A stretch of DNA of 64,000 bases, taken from Acetobacter conturbans. Its GTDB lineage: Bacteria; Pseudomonadota; Alphaproteobacteria; Acetobacterales; Acetobacteraceae. Below the pieces are notes generated by a model, which made no database searches, was not told where the DNA came from, and worked only from the letters and a program-made list of their open reading frames with translations. The stretch is from NCBI RefSeq assembly GCF_011516755.1, contig NZ_WOSY01000008.1:141030-205029 (forward strand), written 5' to 3'. Below are positions 44,067 through 53,810 of this stretch, piece by piece (position 1 is the first letter of the stretch; each line of letters opens with the position of its first letter). Position numbers and translations under genes: made by a program.

Positions 44067-45551
44067 TTACGCCTTCACCTGCTGAAACAACCAGTCTCTT
44101 GCAGCCTTGATGTAGAAGAACTTCCGTGCGGAACCCATGTGGTCAACACCTTCAAAAGTCAGAAAGGTGATGTTGCCACCCTTGGCGAGGTAACCATCGA
44201 CCTGACTGTTCAGTTTTTTCTGATCGTCAATGGGGAATATGAGTTCCGGATCGAGACGCTCCGCAGGGCGCACGACTCTGGCCCCTGCATGTTCCCACAC
44301 CGGCACGCACTTCTCATTCCAGGGCGTGGCTTTATTGTCTTCCGTCCCTGTGATGATCAGGAGTTTCTGGTCCGCGAGCGTGACAACATCAGTCGGCCGC
44401 TGCTGGCCAGCGATGATGAGTCCGCCTGCAAAGGTTTGCGGATGCCTTGCCATCAGCCAGAGGGATGTCATGGCTCCCATGGACCAGCCGGTGCAATAGA
44501 CCCTTTTAGGATCGATCTTCAGAACCTTATCGCGCCGGTCATCCAGATTGGGATTGCCGTAATTCCAGGTGTTGCGGAGAAGTGATTCAACCAGTTTATA
44601 GGTATTCTCGACGTCGGACGTGTGTTCCCAGTAATCGTTCATCGTCGTGCGTTCATAGCGTGGCGTGACGATCACGCATTCATGCCTGTCCTGCTCTTCC
44701 GGCAGGCTCCAGATGGTGGCGATGCACTGTTCGGTCAGCGTCTGGGCGCAGGTGCCGTCGTAACTTGTTCCGGAGTGGGTGACGGCAAGGAGGAGTGGAT
44801 AGGCTTTGTGCTCACCACCTTCCTTGAGGAAGGATTTTGGCAGGTAAATGCTATATTCGAGCCAGGTCGAACGCGTATCATCCCACCACCAGTGATTCTG
44901 TTCCCAGGCATCGACGCCGCGAATGACGACGCTGTTTCCGCGCTGGCCGACATTGCTCCACACGGTTTTACTGGCAGCATAAACAGCGCCGGCTGTCGTT
45001 CTGACGTTCCTGTCCTGCGTCAGCGTGACTTTATCACTGTCAGTTGTCGGAAGACTGAGGTCGGCGTCATGCTGGAATTCAGCGATGACATACATGCCGG
45101 GAATGCTCTTTCGGTCGGGCCGCAGCGCAGGCTCGGAATTGGTATAAATAGCCACCGGGGCCCGTGATTTGGCGGCCGCTGTCGTGGTATTCTTATCGGG
45201 CTCCTGCGGCATGCCCGCGAAGAAGCCTTTGGCCGCAGGGAAAACGCTTGTGGTGTATGTGTCGAGAGTGAGGCTGGCGGGGTCGATATTGACGTCATAC
45301 GCCACTGCCACTCCGTAAATCTTCTCGCCTCCGCCGGTGACTTCACAGAGGGCGCAGATGCTCTGGAGACCGGGGCTGTTTCGCTTGTGGTGACCGGGAC
45401 CATCGCCTCCCGGCATGGAAGAGGAAGCCGCCATGAACCCGTTTCCAGGAGCCGCGGCACGGACCTCCTGGATTCCGAGCCCCACCGCTGAAGCGGCTCC
45501 AGCCAGAGCAGCCCCTGCCGTCACGAAGTTTCGTCTCGATACACCAGTCAA
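44067..45551 (-). CDS. Tat-exported esterase with N-terminal Ig-like domain
   Basis: A 494-residue secreted hydrolase. It starts with a twin-arginine signal (SRRNFVTAGAALAGAASAVG, residues 5-24). Residues about 50-180 form a beta-rich region like the esterase Ig-like N-terminal domain, and an alpha/beta-hydrolase domain follows with nucleophile Ser357 (GWSMGA), Asp405 (GTEDNK) and His471 (VDHMG). Related to PHB-depolymerase/prolyl-oligopeptidase-like esterases; substrate unknown. The start is TTG at 45551 with a GGAG ribosome site 9 bases upstream; the next ATG would remove the Tat signal. It is convergent with the APC permease. Confidence 0.82.
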   Translation of the reverse strand: MTGVSRRNFVTAGAALAGAASAVGLGIQEVRAAAPGNGFMAASSSMPGGDGPGHHKRNSPGLQSICALCEVTGGGEKIYGVAVAYDVNIDPASLTLDTYTTSVFPAAKGFFAGMPQEPDKNTTTAAAKSRAPVAIYTNSEPALRPDRKSIPGMYVIAEFQHDADLSLPTTDSDKVTLTQDRNVRTTAGAVYAASKTVWSNVGQRGNSVVIRGVDAWEQNHWWWDDTRSTWLEYSIYLPKSFLKEGGEHKAYPLLLAVTHSGTSYDGTCAQTLTEQCIATIWSLPEEQDRHECVIVTPRYERTTMNDYWEHTSDVENTYKLVESLLRNTWNYGNPNLDDRRDKVLKIDPKRVYCTGWSMGAMTSLWLMARHPQTFAGGLIIAGQQRPTDVVTLADQKLLIITGTEDNKATPWNEKCVPVWEHAGARVVRPAERLDPELIFPIDDQKKLNSQVDGYLAKGGNITFLTFEGVDHMGSARKFFYIKAARDWLFQQVKA

Positions 45552-46233
45552 GAATTTCTTCTCCAGTTGAGGTGGCTGGGATTTCCCATATCAGGTCTCA
45601 TTCTATAGCTCACGCTTGGGTATGTCAGAAGACCATGCCCCGCGTTGTGGGTTCCTGTGAGAACGGGCGGCCCATTCCGCTCCGGTGGTCAGCAGAACGG
45701 CCGGAGTATGTCAGAGGATGGCCTATGCCATTGCAATAAGAAGTCTCGATATGTCGCGCAGTGAGTCTTTCTGTTTCCCTTTCACTCATAAAGTCGAACC
45801 TGAATATTATTTTGGGATTTCTCCAGAGGCAGCGCTTCATGCCAGAGAAGGAACGCTGAACGCGGGGGCGAACACTTGGCCGCCGCAACTACTTTGCGAA
45901 TACACAGAAGAGACTTTTAAGGGCCGCGAAGAAGGTAAAAGTCTCGGATTGGACCTCTCTCCATTGAGTTGAGTGGGGGCGACACAGGGCTTGTGGAAAC
46001 AGTCCTTTGTCTTGAGATTGCCACCTAAACGCCACGTCAGGTCCACTAAATGTCCTAAAGATTTCATCTTCGGACTGAATATCGTCCTGATATCATCACC
46101 TTCATAAGACGAAGCTGTGCAATGAAATTGACTGGATGGGGACTGATAGTCCAGAAATCGTCTACGATGCGTCCGGGCAGCCAGCGACTATGTGTTCAGG
46201 ACCGCCATTCACAACAGACGTTCAGGAATTCTT
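45552..46233. other. Long intergenic stretch without a supported gene
   Basis: About 680 bases between the divergent starts of the esterase and mscS. Open frames at 45625-45888, 45685-45972 and 45837-46067 overlap each other on opposite strands and lack ribosome sites and recognisable domains. It could hold a decayed gene, a regulatory RNA or only promoters. Confidence 0.5.
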
Positions 46234-47046
46234 ATGGAACATCAGGTCAATTCACTGTGGAGTCAGCTTAACGGATGGCTGCCTGTCCTTCTGACTTATG
46301 CGGGTCAGTTCGTGCTGGCCGTTATCGTGCTTCTGGTTGGCTGGATTATCGTCAACGGCGTGACCCGAGCCATGGGCCGGATGATGAGCGCCAGCCACAT
46401 CGAGCCGACGCTGCGCGGTTTTCTGCTGAGTGTCGTGGGGTTGTTGCTGAAGGCTCTTCTGCTGATCAGCGTGGCCTCGATGATCGGAATCGCGACGACG
46501 TCATTCGTAGCCGTTCTCGGTGCGGCAGGTCTGGCGGTGGGCATGGCATTGCAGGGCAGTCTTGCCAACTTCGCCGGTGGCGTTCTGATCCTGCTGTTCC
46601 GGCCGTTCCAGGTAGGAGACACGATCACGGCCGGTGGCAGCACGGGCACAGTGGTCTCTATCGAGATGTTTCGCACGGTGCTGTGCGACACGACCAATGA
46701 ACTGGTGTATGTTCCCAACGGCACATTGTCGAACAACGTGGTGATAAACGGCTCACAGGCCGAGCGCCTTCTGGCATCTGTCACTCTGCTGATCGACTAT
46801 AACGACGATACCGACAAGGCCCGGTCTCTGCTACTAGGCCTTCTCGAACATGACGAGCTCGTTCTGCGTGAGCCAGCACCGTCCGTTTCCTTCCTGCCGC
46901 AGCCAGCCAATATTTCAGTGACGCTTGGGTTCTGGTGCACCCCGGGTAATGTTACTCCGCTGGTCGGCAAATATTCCGAAGCCGCAATCAAGGTGCTCAA
47001 GCAGGAAGGTTTCCGTCTGGGTGTCACGGTGCGGGCCGGGGTATAA
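46234..47046 (+). CDS. mscS: Small-conductance mechanosensitive channel, MscS family
   Basis: Opens on membrane tension to release solutes during osmotic downshock. From the ATG at 46234 (CAGGA ribosome site) the protein has 270 residues. It has three transmembrane segments (about 16-40, 60-85, 90-110), the pore-lining TM3 (VLGAAGLAVGMALQGSLANFAGG) and the beta domain (FRPFQVGDTITAGGSTGTVVSIEMFRT, VYVPNGTLSNNVVIN). The size matches E. coli MscS (286). It is monocistronic, with a hairpin downstream. Confidence 0.93.
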   Translation: MEHQVNSLWSQLNGWLPVLLTYAGQFVLAVIVLLVGWIIVNGVTRAMGRMMSASHIEPTLRGFLLSVVGLLLKALLLISVASMIGIATTSFVAVLGAAGLAVGMALQGSLANFAGGVLILLFRPFQVGDTITAGGSTGTVVSIEMFRTVLCDTTNELVYVPNGTLSNNVVINGSQAERLLASVTLLIDYNDDTDKARSLLLGLLEHDELVLREPAPSVSFLPQPANISVTLGFWCTPGNVTPLVGKYSEAAIKVLKQEGFRLGVTVRAGV

Positions 47047-47100
47047 AAAGAGTCGCACTAAACATGCGCTTTACGGTCAGATCGGCCATCATGTTATAGC

Positions 47101-47140
47101 CCTCCAGAAGGCGGCTCGTTCGTAGAGCCGCTTCTGGAGG
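47101..47140 (+). terminator. Hairpin after mscS
   Basis: Arms 47101-47117 and 47125-47140 form a 16-bp stem with one bulged G around a 7-base loop, 54 bases after the mscS stop. No T-run follows, so termination is inferred from stem strength alone. Confidence 0.5.
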
Positions 47141-47264
47141 ATAAATCACGGCATGAACGACCCATGACAGTGCGACTGCCGTCATGCCTGCAAGCGGGTA
47201 TAATTTTCTTTCTTTGCGTGGATGTTCAGGGTCTTCGCAATGACTCTAAACAAAGAAAGCGGTT

Positions 47265-49985
47265 TCATTCTTCAGAAATAAGGCATTCCAGCGGAACCAT
47301 GCCGGGCAGGAAGGGAAGGATCGCATTCGAGCTGATCTCCCGCTGAAGGTCTGTGTGTAGGAGGCTGCGCCACCGACCATGACACGCATCGGGCAGAACA
47401 AGCGCTTCCGGTGACCGGGTGAAGGCGAGGGAGGTGACGTCTGGAGCAAACGCATGCGTATGACGTGGCGCGAGCACAAGAAGGCGACGATTTTCCCATA
47501 CACGCAGGAATGCAACGACATGTTCGGAGTTGACCGCGATGGGGTGATAAGCCCCCCGCAAAAACAGACCTGGATGCTGCTTCCGAAAGGTCAGAAGCTG
47601 TTGGATGAGCCGGAACTTGATAGTGCCGTCTTTCCATGTTGTCGCGGCCTTATCGAAGTCGGGAAGATTGGCAAGAAGCAATGCGCGCCGTTCGTAATCA
47701 ACGGGGCGACGATTGTCGGGGTCGACCAGACTAAAATCCCATAGTTCACATCCCTGATAAAGATCTGGAATCCCCGGCGTGGTGAGGCGCAGGAGTGTTT
47801 GGGACAGGCTGTTGAGTGCTGCGGAGGGAGCAATTCTCCAGAGAAAATCGCTCATCTCTGTCTGGAACCGGGAGGAGTGACCGGAATCAAACAACCGCGT
47901 GAGATAATCCTGACACGCGCCTTCATAAGACTCATTCGGATCCAGCCAGCTTGTATGCCGTTTGCCTTCCCGCAGTGCCTTGGTCAGCCATGTACTGACA
48001 CGACAGTGCAAGACTTCATCGAGGTCACCGTCCAGCGGCCAGACACCGAGAAGCGTCTGATAAAGCATGAGCGCATCGGTGGTGTCCGGTCCGGTGGCGG
48101 GTGGCAAATCTCTCAGCCATTGCGTGATGACTTCAGACCAGCTTTCCGCGACTTCACTCAGTACGGCGATGCGCATCCGGCTGTCTTCGCCTCGTTTGTG
48201 ATCGTGTGTGGCTGTTGCCAGCATGGCGCGGGGGTAAGCGGCCTGACGTTTCAGGCAGGCGTCATGAAAACTGACGACAGACAGCCCCAACGTGTCAGGA
48301 TGGCTTCCGACTTCATTGCGGGAGATAAGTCTAACATTGCGATAGAATGCCGTGTCTTCAAGGGATTTTGCGGCCAGAGGTGCAGTGAGGTGCTCGAAGG
48401 CACGCTGAACGTCTCGTATGTGCTGAGAAGGAAACGTCTCGACGTGCGCTGTCAGCAGATGGGCAATGCGGTCGAGCAGGGCATGCCGGAAAGAGGGCAG
48501 ATCTTCACGAGCCTGAGCAACGGCATGCATAAGTGCACCAAGGTCGGCTGTGTGATCTAAAGGAAAACTGTCGGCATAATATGTACGGTATCGTAAAAAA
48601 TGGCAGAGCAGAATGCCAGTGACCTTTCTGATACCCGGCTCTGTCACTTCGCTGGCAGAATAAGATGCTTCTCTTAGAGCTAACAGCATCTTTCCTATGA
48701 GTCTGTCGAATTCGGCTGTGAACAGAGCAGGCAGAATCTCCTTTCGGGCCGTCAAAGCCGTTTCCGCCATGCTCATGGGAACTTCACTGCGGCAATACGC
48801 CCAAAGGGTATCCAGCGAGGCGCTCCCGTGTGCATCGTGCAGGAGAGCCGAAACCTGCTCCATGAAATCGTACCCCGTGGTGCCATCCACGTCCCATTCT
48901 GTCGGCAAAGTTTCTTGAGAGATCGTTATTTTCTCAACGTGAATCGAGATGTGTGTCTTTGAGAAATGTCCTCTTGCTTCCATCTGTTGTCGTAACCGGT
49001 GGCAATAAGCGGCCGGAGCGGTGAGACCGTCGATATGGTCAATCCGAAGACCGTCGATAAGACCTTCTTCGAGAAGCACAAGAACATACCGATGTGTAGC
49101 GGTAAACACCGCTTCCCGCTCCACGCACAGGGCGCCGAGACTGGTATTATCAAAGAAGCGACGCCAGTTGATGATCTCGGAAGCGGTTCTCCACCAGGTT
49201 GCCACCCAATGCTGCCGGGCAATCAGTGACTGCAACTGCTCGCGCCCCGGCTGATGGGCCGCGCTGAAGCGCATGCTTAGGGCAGTGAGCACATCCTGCC
49301 CTTCCGACGTCTGCAACCAGACGGCCAGTCCGCGAAGAGTATGCTGGCAATCTTCATCCCATTTTCCCCGGTCAGCCACCGTGGAGAGCGCTGCGGACAG
49401 CGAGGACGGCATGTCCATGTTCCTGAGAAAAGTTCCGTAATGGACGGGAGAGACGGGAAAGCGATGTTCATGATGGTGGATGAAGAAGAGTGCGCTGTCA
49501 TGATCGTATTTCAGGATGAGGGCACCAGCGAGGAGAGCCTCCCCGAAAGGACGATCCAGGAAAGGCAGCAGAACCCGTCCTGTGATTGAGGGGGCAGGAA
49601 TATTCCATGCAATGTCGAAAAATTCTGCGTAAGGACTGGATATTCCCCATGCCAGAACATGTTCCCACCACCTGTTTCCTGCGCCGCCAACAGCCATGTG
49701 GTTGGGTACGATATCCAGGATGAGTCCCATGTCATGCGCTTGCAGGGCCACTGCGAGACGCCTCAGAGCGGCTTCGCCACCGACAGCCGGATCGATCTGA
49801 CTATAATCGAGGATATCGTATCCGTGCGTTGATCCGGGGGTGCTGGTCAGGAGGGGAGAGGCATAGATATGGCTGACGCCCAGTTCTGCGAAATAGGGCA
49901 CGAGTTTGCAGGCATGATCGAGAGTGAAACCCTGCCTGAACTGAAGGCGGACAGTAGCGCGCAGGGCTGGACGGCTTCTGGACAT
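47265..49985 (-). CDS. treY: Maltooligosyl trehalose synthase
   Basis: Turns the reducing-end maltose unit of a glucan chain into trehalosyl by intramolecular transglycosylation. The 906-residue GH13 protein begins with ATVRLQFRQGFTLDHACKLVPYFAELGVSHIYASPLLTS-type sequence (residues 10-48, split here by family motifs), then DIVPNHMAV, the nucleophile region GLRIDHIDGL and a C-terminal TPGIPDLYQGCELWDFSLVDPDNRRPV region, all typical of TreY. It is the last gene of the minus-strand operon, 7 bases after malQ. With TreZ it makes free trehalose from glycogen or maltodextrin. Confidence 0.95.
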   Translation of the reverse strand: MSRSRPALRATVRLQFRQGFTLDHACKLVPYFAELGVSHIYASPLLTSTPGSTHGYDILDYSQIDPAVGGEAALRRLAVALQAHDMGLILDIVPNHMAVGGAGNRWWEHVLAWGISSPYAEFFDIAWNIPAPSITGRVLLPFLDRPFGEALLAGALILKYDHDSALFFIHHHEHRFPVSPVHYGTFLRNMDMPSSLSAALSTVADRGKWDEDCQHTLRGLAVWLQTSEGQDVLTALSMRFSAAHQPGREQLQSLIARQHWVATWWRTASEIINWRRFFDNTSLGALCVEREAVFTATHRYVLVLLEEGLIDGLRIDHIDGLTAPAAYCHRLRQQMEARGHFSKTHISIHVEKITISQETLPTEWDVDGTTGYDFMEQVSALLHDAHGSASLDTLWAYCRSEVPMSMAETALTARKEILPALFTAEFDRLIGKMLLALREASYSASEVTEPGIRKVTGILLCHFLRYRTYYADSFPLDHTADLGALMHAVAQAREDLPSFRHALLDRIAHLLTAHVETFPSQHIRDVQRAFEHLTAPLAAKSLEDTAFYRNVRLISRNEVGSHPDTLGLSVVSFHDACLKRQAAYPRAMLATATHDHKRGEDSRMRIAVLSEVAESWSEVITQWLRDLPPATGPDTTDALMLYQTLLGVWPLDGDLDEVLHCRVSTWLTKALREGKRHTSWLDPNESYEGACQDYLTRLFDSGHSSRFQTEMSDFLWRIAPSAALNSLSQTLLRLTTPGIPDLYQGCELWDFSLVDPDNRRPVDYERRALLLANLPDFDKAATTWKDGTIKFRLIQQLLTFRKQHPGLFLRGAYHPIAVNSEHVVAFLRVWENRRLLVLAPRHTHAFAPDVTSLAFTRSPEALVLPDACHGRWRSLLHTDLQREISSNAILPFLPGMVPLECLISEE

Positions 49986-49992
49986 TGCTGCC

Positions 49993-52023
49993 TCACGGAA
50001 GATCGGGACGGGGGCGGGCGGTGCTCAGGATCGTCAGGCGTCGGCTGACACCCCTGCGTGCCAGCAGCGCTCGAGCCGGTGCGGGATAGCGATGTTGCCA
50101 GTTCGGATGGGTCGTTGTGGTTCCAGGCACATTCGGCTGTTGGGTCAGCACTGCCAGATCTTCTAACGGTAAGACCACCAGGGGGCATGGCGTCTCCGCC
50201 ACGAACTCCACGGCGCGGTCCACAAAGGCTGCTGTGCCAGCAGTGGAGGGGGCTGGCTCTTTGGCCATTCCTTTAGTCATGACCCCCCACAAGGCGCAGC
50301 GGTCGTGCGCTCTCACGGCTTGCGGTGTTTCTGGTTCGGTGGAGGTGGTGTTGCGGGTGGGCTGGAGATCCATCCCCTGCCACCAGCGGGCAAGCGGCGG
50401 CAGATCATGTGTGGTCGTCAGCCCCACTGCCGTTTTAGACCATTGGGAAGCTGGGATGAAGGCACCGGCCGCATCGCGCTGGAAAGGCAGCACATTCATT
50501 CCAGCAAGCCCATGATGCGCCATATCCTCCCGGAAGGAGGGGTCTACTGTGCCGAGATCTTCCCCGATCAGGATGGCGTGGGCACGGGATGCCTCAAGCG
50601 CAGCCAGACGCAACAGATCCGTTCGGGGGTAGGAGAGATAAGCTCCGTCGTCTGAGCTTCCTCCGCGGGGAATGATCCAGAGGCGCTCAAATTCCATGAC
50701 ATGGTCGATCCGCAGGCCATCCACATGAGCGAAATTGGCACGTAGCATCGCAATGAAACTGTGATAGCCGCTTGCGACAAGAGCGCGGGGGGAAAAGGTC
50801 GTCAGTCCCCAGTTCTGGCCGGTAGGGCTCAGTGCATCAGGTGGGGCGCCAATCGAGATTTCAGTGAGATGATTGTCCTGATGGCACCAGCATTCACTGC
50901 CGGTTGGATCCACGCCCACGGCGAGATCTCCGATCAGTCCAACGCGCATTCCTCCTTTGTGAGCCTCATTGTGTGCCGACTGGAGACTGCATCGGGCAAG
51001 CCATTGCAGAAAGCGATGGAAGTCGATTTCCACGCCCATATCCCTGGCAAAACGGCTGACTTCGGGTGTGTCGGGGCGTCGCAATGGAAGGGGCCAGAGG
51101 CGCCAGTCGCCCCCACGAGGTCCCCGCAGGAGAGCCTGGGCGTGCAGGGCTTCGAAAATGGCGTGGCAGAGCAGGGGTGTGCCACCCGTATTGACGAAGG
51201 TGGTGAAGGATTTCGGAGGAGAACCTGCAATGTGATGATCGTAGAGTGCACGGAACAGTTTCAGACGTAGCGGTGCGGCATGTGGCCAGTCTGTGAGGGC
51301 GGCGGTTTCCAGCCGGTGCAGGTCTGTCGCTTTGATGCGAGCCTGTTTGCATGCAGCTAGAATGGTGGCGGAATCGAACAGGCAGCCCGGATCGGCGAGC
51401 AGAATGTTGAGAAACATGCGGTTCGAAGGAGAATAGGGACTGTAATGGTCCGCGCGGGCGGTAAACATCGCGTGCATGGGACTGAGCATCAGCGCATCGC
51501 CGCCAGCTTTCCCGATGCGTCGCGCGAGATCGCCAACGGCTCCAAGATGACCGATCCCTCCATCCCCGCGTGTCCGCAGCCCATAGATCTGCGCCGCCAC
51601 ACCCCAGCTTCGGTGGGGAATGGGAGGAGCCTTTGCGGGAGCCACGGCAACGGGAATCTCCTGCGCTCCAAAGGCGAGAGTATGGTAGCCAGTCTCCGTC
51701 ACGTGGGGGAGGACGAGGCAGCCATCCCTGTTGACCCGAAGGCGTCCCTCGATCCGGCGTCCGTCCTCCAGCGTGAGGACAAAAGGTGGCGATGTGGCCG
51801 TTTCCTTTGCGTGACTTTTCCCATGCAGCGGAATGGGCGTGGCCAGTCCCACTTCGGTGACGAGCATGGAAGGCGTGCCTGATGGCCCGGGAATGGCTTC
51901 AAGCAGGGGAATGAGACGATGCAGGGTGTCAGCGGAGACCCGGCGCTTGCAGCCCTGTGCATCCTGCCAGTTGACCTGCAACCCGACACGCGCTGCCTGC
52001 CGGGCAAGACGCTGTTCAGACAT
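49993..52023 (-). CDS. malQ: 4-alpha-glucanotransferase (amylomaltase)
   Basis: Transfers alpha-1,4-glucan segments between maltooligosaccharides, lengthening short chains for use by TreY or phosphorylase. The 676-residue GH77 protein has the nucleophile region DGLRIDHVMEFERLW, the acid/base region ILIGEDLGTVDP and TTHDLPPLARWWQG. The start is placed at the ATG at 52023 (MSEQRLARQAA), 8 bases inside the end of treZ; a longer frame would run through treZ. The N-terminal extension domain seen in bacterial MalQ is present. Confidence 0.93.
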   Translation of the reverse strand: MSEQRLARQAARVGLQVNWQDAQGCKRRVSADTLHRLIPLLEAIPGPSGTPSMLVTEVGLATPIPLHGKSHAKETATSPPFVLTLEDGRRIEGRLRVNRDGCLVLPHVTETGYHTLAFGAQEIPVAVAPAKAPPIPHRSWGVAAQIYGLRTRGDGGIGHLGAVGDLARRIGKAGGDALMLSPMHAMFTARADHYSPYSPSNRMFLNILLADPGCLFDSATILAACKQARIKATDLHRLETAALTDWPHAAPLRLKLFRALYDHHIAGSPPKSFTTFVNTGGTPLLCHAIFEALHAQALLRGPRGGDWRLWPLPLRRPDTPEVSRFARDMGVEIDFHRFLQWLARCSLQSAHNEAHKGGMRVGLIGDLAVGVDPTGSECWCHQDNHLTEISIGAPPDALSPTGQNWGLTTFSPRALVASGYHSFIAMLRANFAHVDGLRIDHVMEFERLWIIPRGGSSDDGAYLSYPRTDLLRLAALEASRAHAILIGEDLGTVDPSFREDMAHHGLAGMNVLPFQRDAAGAFIPASQWSKTAVGLTTTHDLPPLARWWQGMDLQPTRNTTSTEPETPQAVRAHDRCALWGVMTKGMAKEPAPSTAGTAAFVDRAVEFVAETPCPLVVLPLEDLAVLTQQPNVPGTTTTHPNWQHRYPAPARALLARRGVSRRLTILSTARPRPDLP

Positions 52024-53797
52024 GATGGGGGTTCTCCTCCAGCCAGACGAGGAGACCTGCGGGAGGGAGTTCCTGCGAAGCGGTCGAGGTCCGCAACGCA
52101 TGGATCGGCGAATACAGCGGGCGGGCGGGGAGGAGGACCGTCACATCCCCCAGATTGAAGGCGATGTTCAGGATTGCATCATCTGCCATTGTCCATCGTG
52201 CAAGCAGGGCACACGCATGGTGCCCCAGTCGCCTGACATCAAGTCCGTGCGCATTTTTCAGGCGAGGCACGATGTGCTGATGACGTAGCGCGAGCAGTTC
52301 ACGCGTGCGATCAAGCCATGCCCTGTGCTGTGGTTGTTCTATTTCAGACTGGTCGGGCCGGGAATGTTCAAAAGTGGCGACATCATTGGGATCTGGAATG
52401 CTGGAGCGCTGCTGCGGGTTCTGGAAATGACTGAACGAAGCGAACTCCTGTCGTCGGCCTTCCCGCACGATCCGGGCGAGTTCGGGATTGTGACTGGTGA
52501 AGAAAAAGAAAGGCGTGCGGCACCCCCATTCCTCGCCAAAAAAGAGCTGGGGAATCTGCGGCGACAGCAGCATGAGGGTATACGCGACTTCCAGCATGTC
52601 CGGGCGCGCAAGAACGGTCAGCCGTTCGCCCAGAGCGCGATTTCCGGTCTGATCGTGATTCTGGAGAAAGAAAATGAATTTTTCGGATGGGAGGTCTGCT
52701 GAAGAGAAGCCTCTGGACTTTCCGGTGACGGGTGAGCGTTGCCCCTGAAAGCAGAACCCTTCCTGCAGAACTGTTGCCAGATCGTCGCAGGGATGGTCGG
52801 AAAAGTTACCGTAATATCCTTCGCTCTCTCCTGTCAGGATGACATGCAGGGCATTATGTCCGTCATCATTCCACTGAGCCGTGAACCCCGCTCGCAGGAG
52901 AGCTGCGTCATTGTTTTCGTTTTCAAGAATAAGATGAACGTGCCGCCCCGCTTCGATCGTGGCTGTGACAGCATCCCGCAGTTCCTCAAGCCAGCTTTGG
53001 TCATCGATGGCCTGCACCGCATCAAGCCGCAGGCCGTCGAACCGAAACTCCATGAGCCAGTAAAGGGCATTATTGATAAAGAAATCTCGGACAGCCCTCT
53101 GTCTGAAGTCGATGGCATGTCCCCACGGCGTCGTGCGGTCCTGCATGAAGAATGGTCTGGCATACTGCTCGATGAAATTTCCATCAGGACCGAAATGGTT
53201 ATAGACAACATCAAGAAAGATCATCAGACCAAGCGCATGAGCGTTATCGATCAGCGCCTTGAGGTCATCAGGGGAGCCGTAGCTGGATTCCGGTGCGAAG
53301 GGAAAGACGCCGTCATATCCCCAGTTTCGCTCACCCGGAAACTCGGCAACAGGCATCAGTTCGATTGCGGTAATACCCAGTTCCGCAAGCCGGGGCAGAT
53401 CTTTGGCCAGAGCCGCATATCCTCCTGCCAGCCCGACATGGATCTCATAAATCACTGCTTCTTCCCACGGCCGTCCCTTCCATTCACTCTCCTGCCAGCA
53501 ATATGAAGCAGGATCTGTGACGACGCTGGGCCCATGCACGTCATCCGGCTGACAGGTGGAAGCCGGATCCGGAACCAGCAGACCGGAAGCAATACGATAC
53601 TGGTAGCGAAGACCAGCTCCAGTCGGCGTTTCGCAACAGAACCATCCGTCGTTTTCCGGGGTCATCTCGATAGGTGGCCAACCTTCCGGCTCCAGTGTTA
53701 CGGCAGCGCTGGAAGGAGCCCACAGCCGAAACCGGGTACGTTCCGGGGTGAGAATAGTGGCTCCCTGACGACGGGTGTGACGGAAAATGCATGACAT
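52016..53797 (-). CDS. treZ: Maltooligosyltrehalose trehalohydrolase
   Basis: Releases trehalose from maltooligosyltrehalose made by TreY. The 593-residue protein has an N-terminal CBM48-like domain (TRFRLWAPSSAAVTL), then the GH13 barrel with YEIHVG, ELMPVAEFPGERNWGYDGVFPFA, DVVYNHFGPDGN, the nucleophile region GLRLDAVQAI and LILENENND, all in TreZ form. A ribosome site GAAGGAGAG precedes the ATG, 13 bases after glgX. The stop overlaps malQ by 8 bases. Confidence 0.95.
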   Translation of the reverse strand: MSCIFRHTRRQGATILTPERTRFRLWAPSSAAVTLEPEGWPPIEMTPENDGWFCCETPTGAGLRYQYRIASGLLVPDPASTCQPDDVHGPSVVTDPASYCWQESEWKGRPWEEAVIYEIHVGLAGGYAALAKDLPRLAELGITAIELMPVAEFPGERNWGYDGVFPFAPESSYGSPDDLKALIDNAHALGLMIFLDVVYNHFGPDGNFIEQYARPFFMQDRTTPWGHAIDFRQRAVRDFFINNALYWLMEFRFDGLRLDAVQAIDDQSWLEELRDAVTATIEAGRHVHLILENENNDAALLRAGFTAQWNDDGHNALHVILTGESEGYYGNFSDHPCDDLATVLQEGFCFQGQRSPVTGKSRGFSSADLPSEKFIFFLQNHDQTGNRALGERLTVLARPDMLEVAYTLMLLSPQIPQLFFGEEWGCRTPFFFFTSHNPELARIVREGRRQEFASFSHFQNPQQRSSIPDPNDVATFEHSRPDQSEIEQPQHRAWLDRTRELLALRHQHIVPRLKNAHGLDVRRLGHHACALLARWTMADDAILNIAFNLGDVTVLLPARPLYSPIHALRTSTASQELPPAGLLVWLEENPHHV

Positions 53798-53810
53798 GAC
53801 CGGCTCTCCT

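Noticed and set aside
45685..45972. 95-residue plus-strand frame and an overlapping minus-strand frame at 45837-46067
   Set aside because: Both lack ribosome sites and recognisable domains, and they contradict each other over the same bases.
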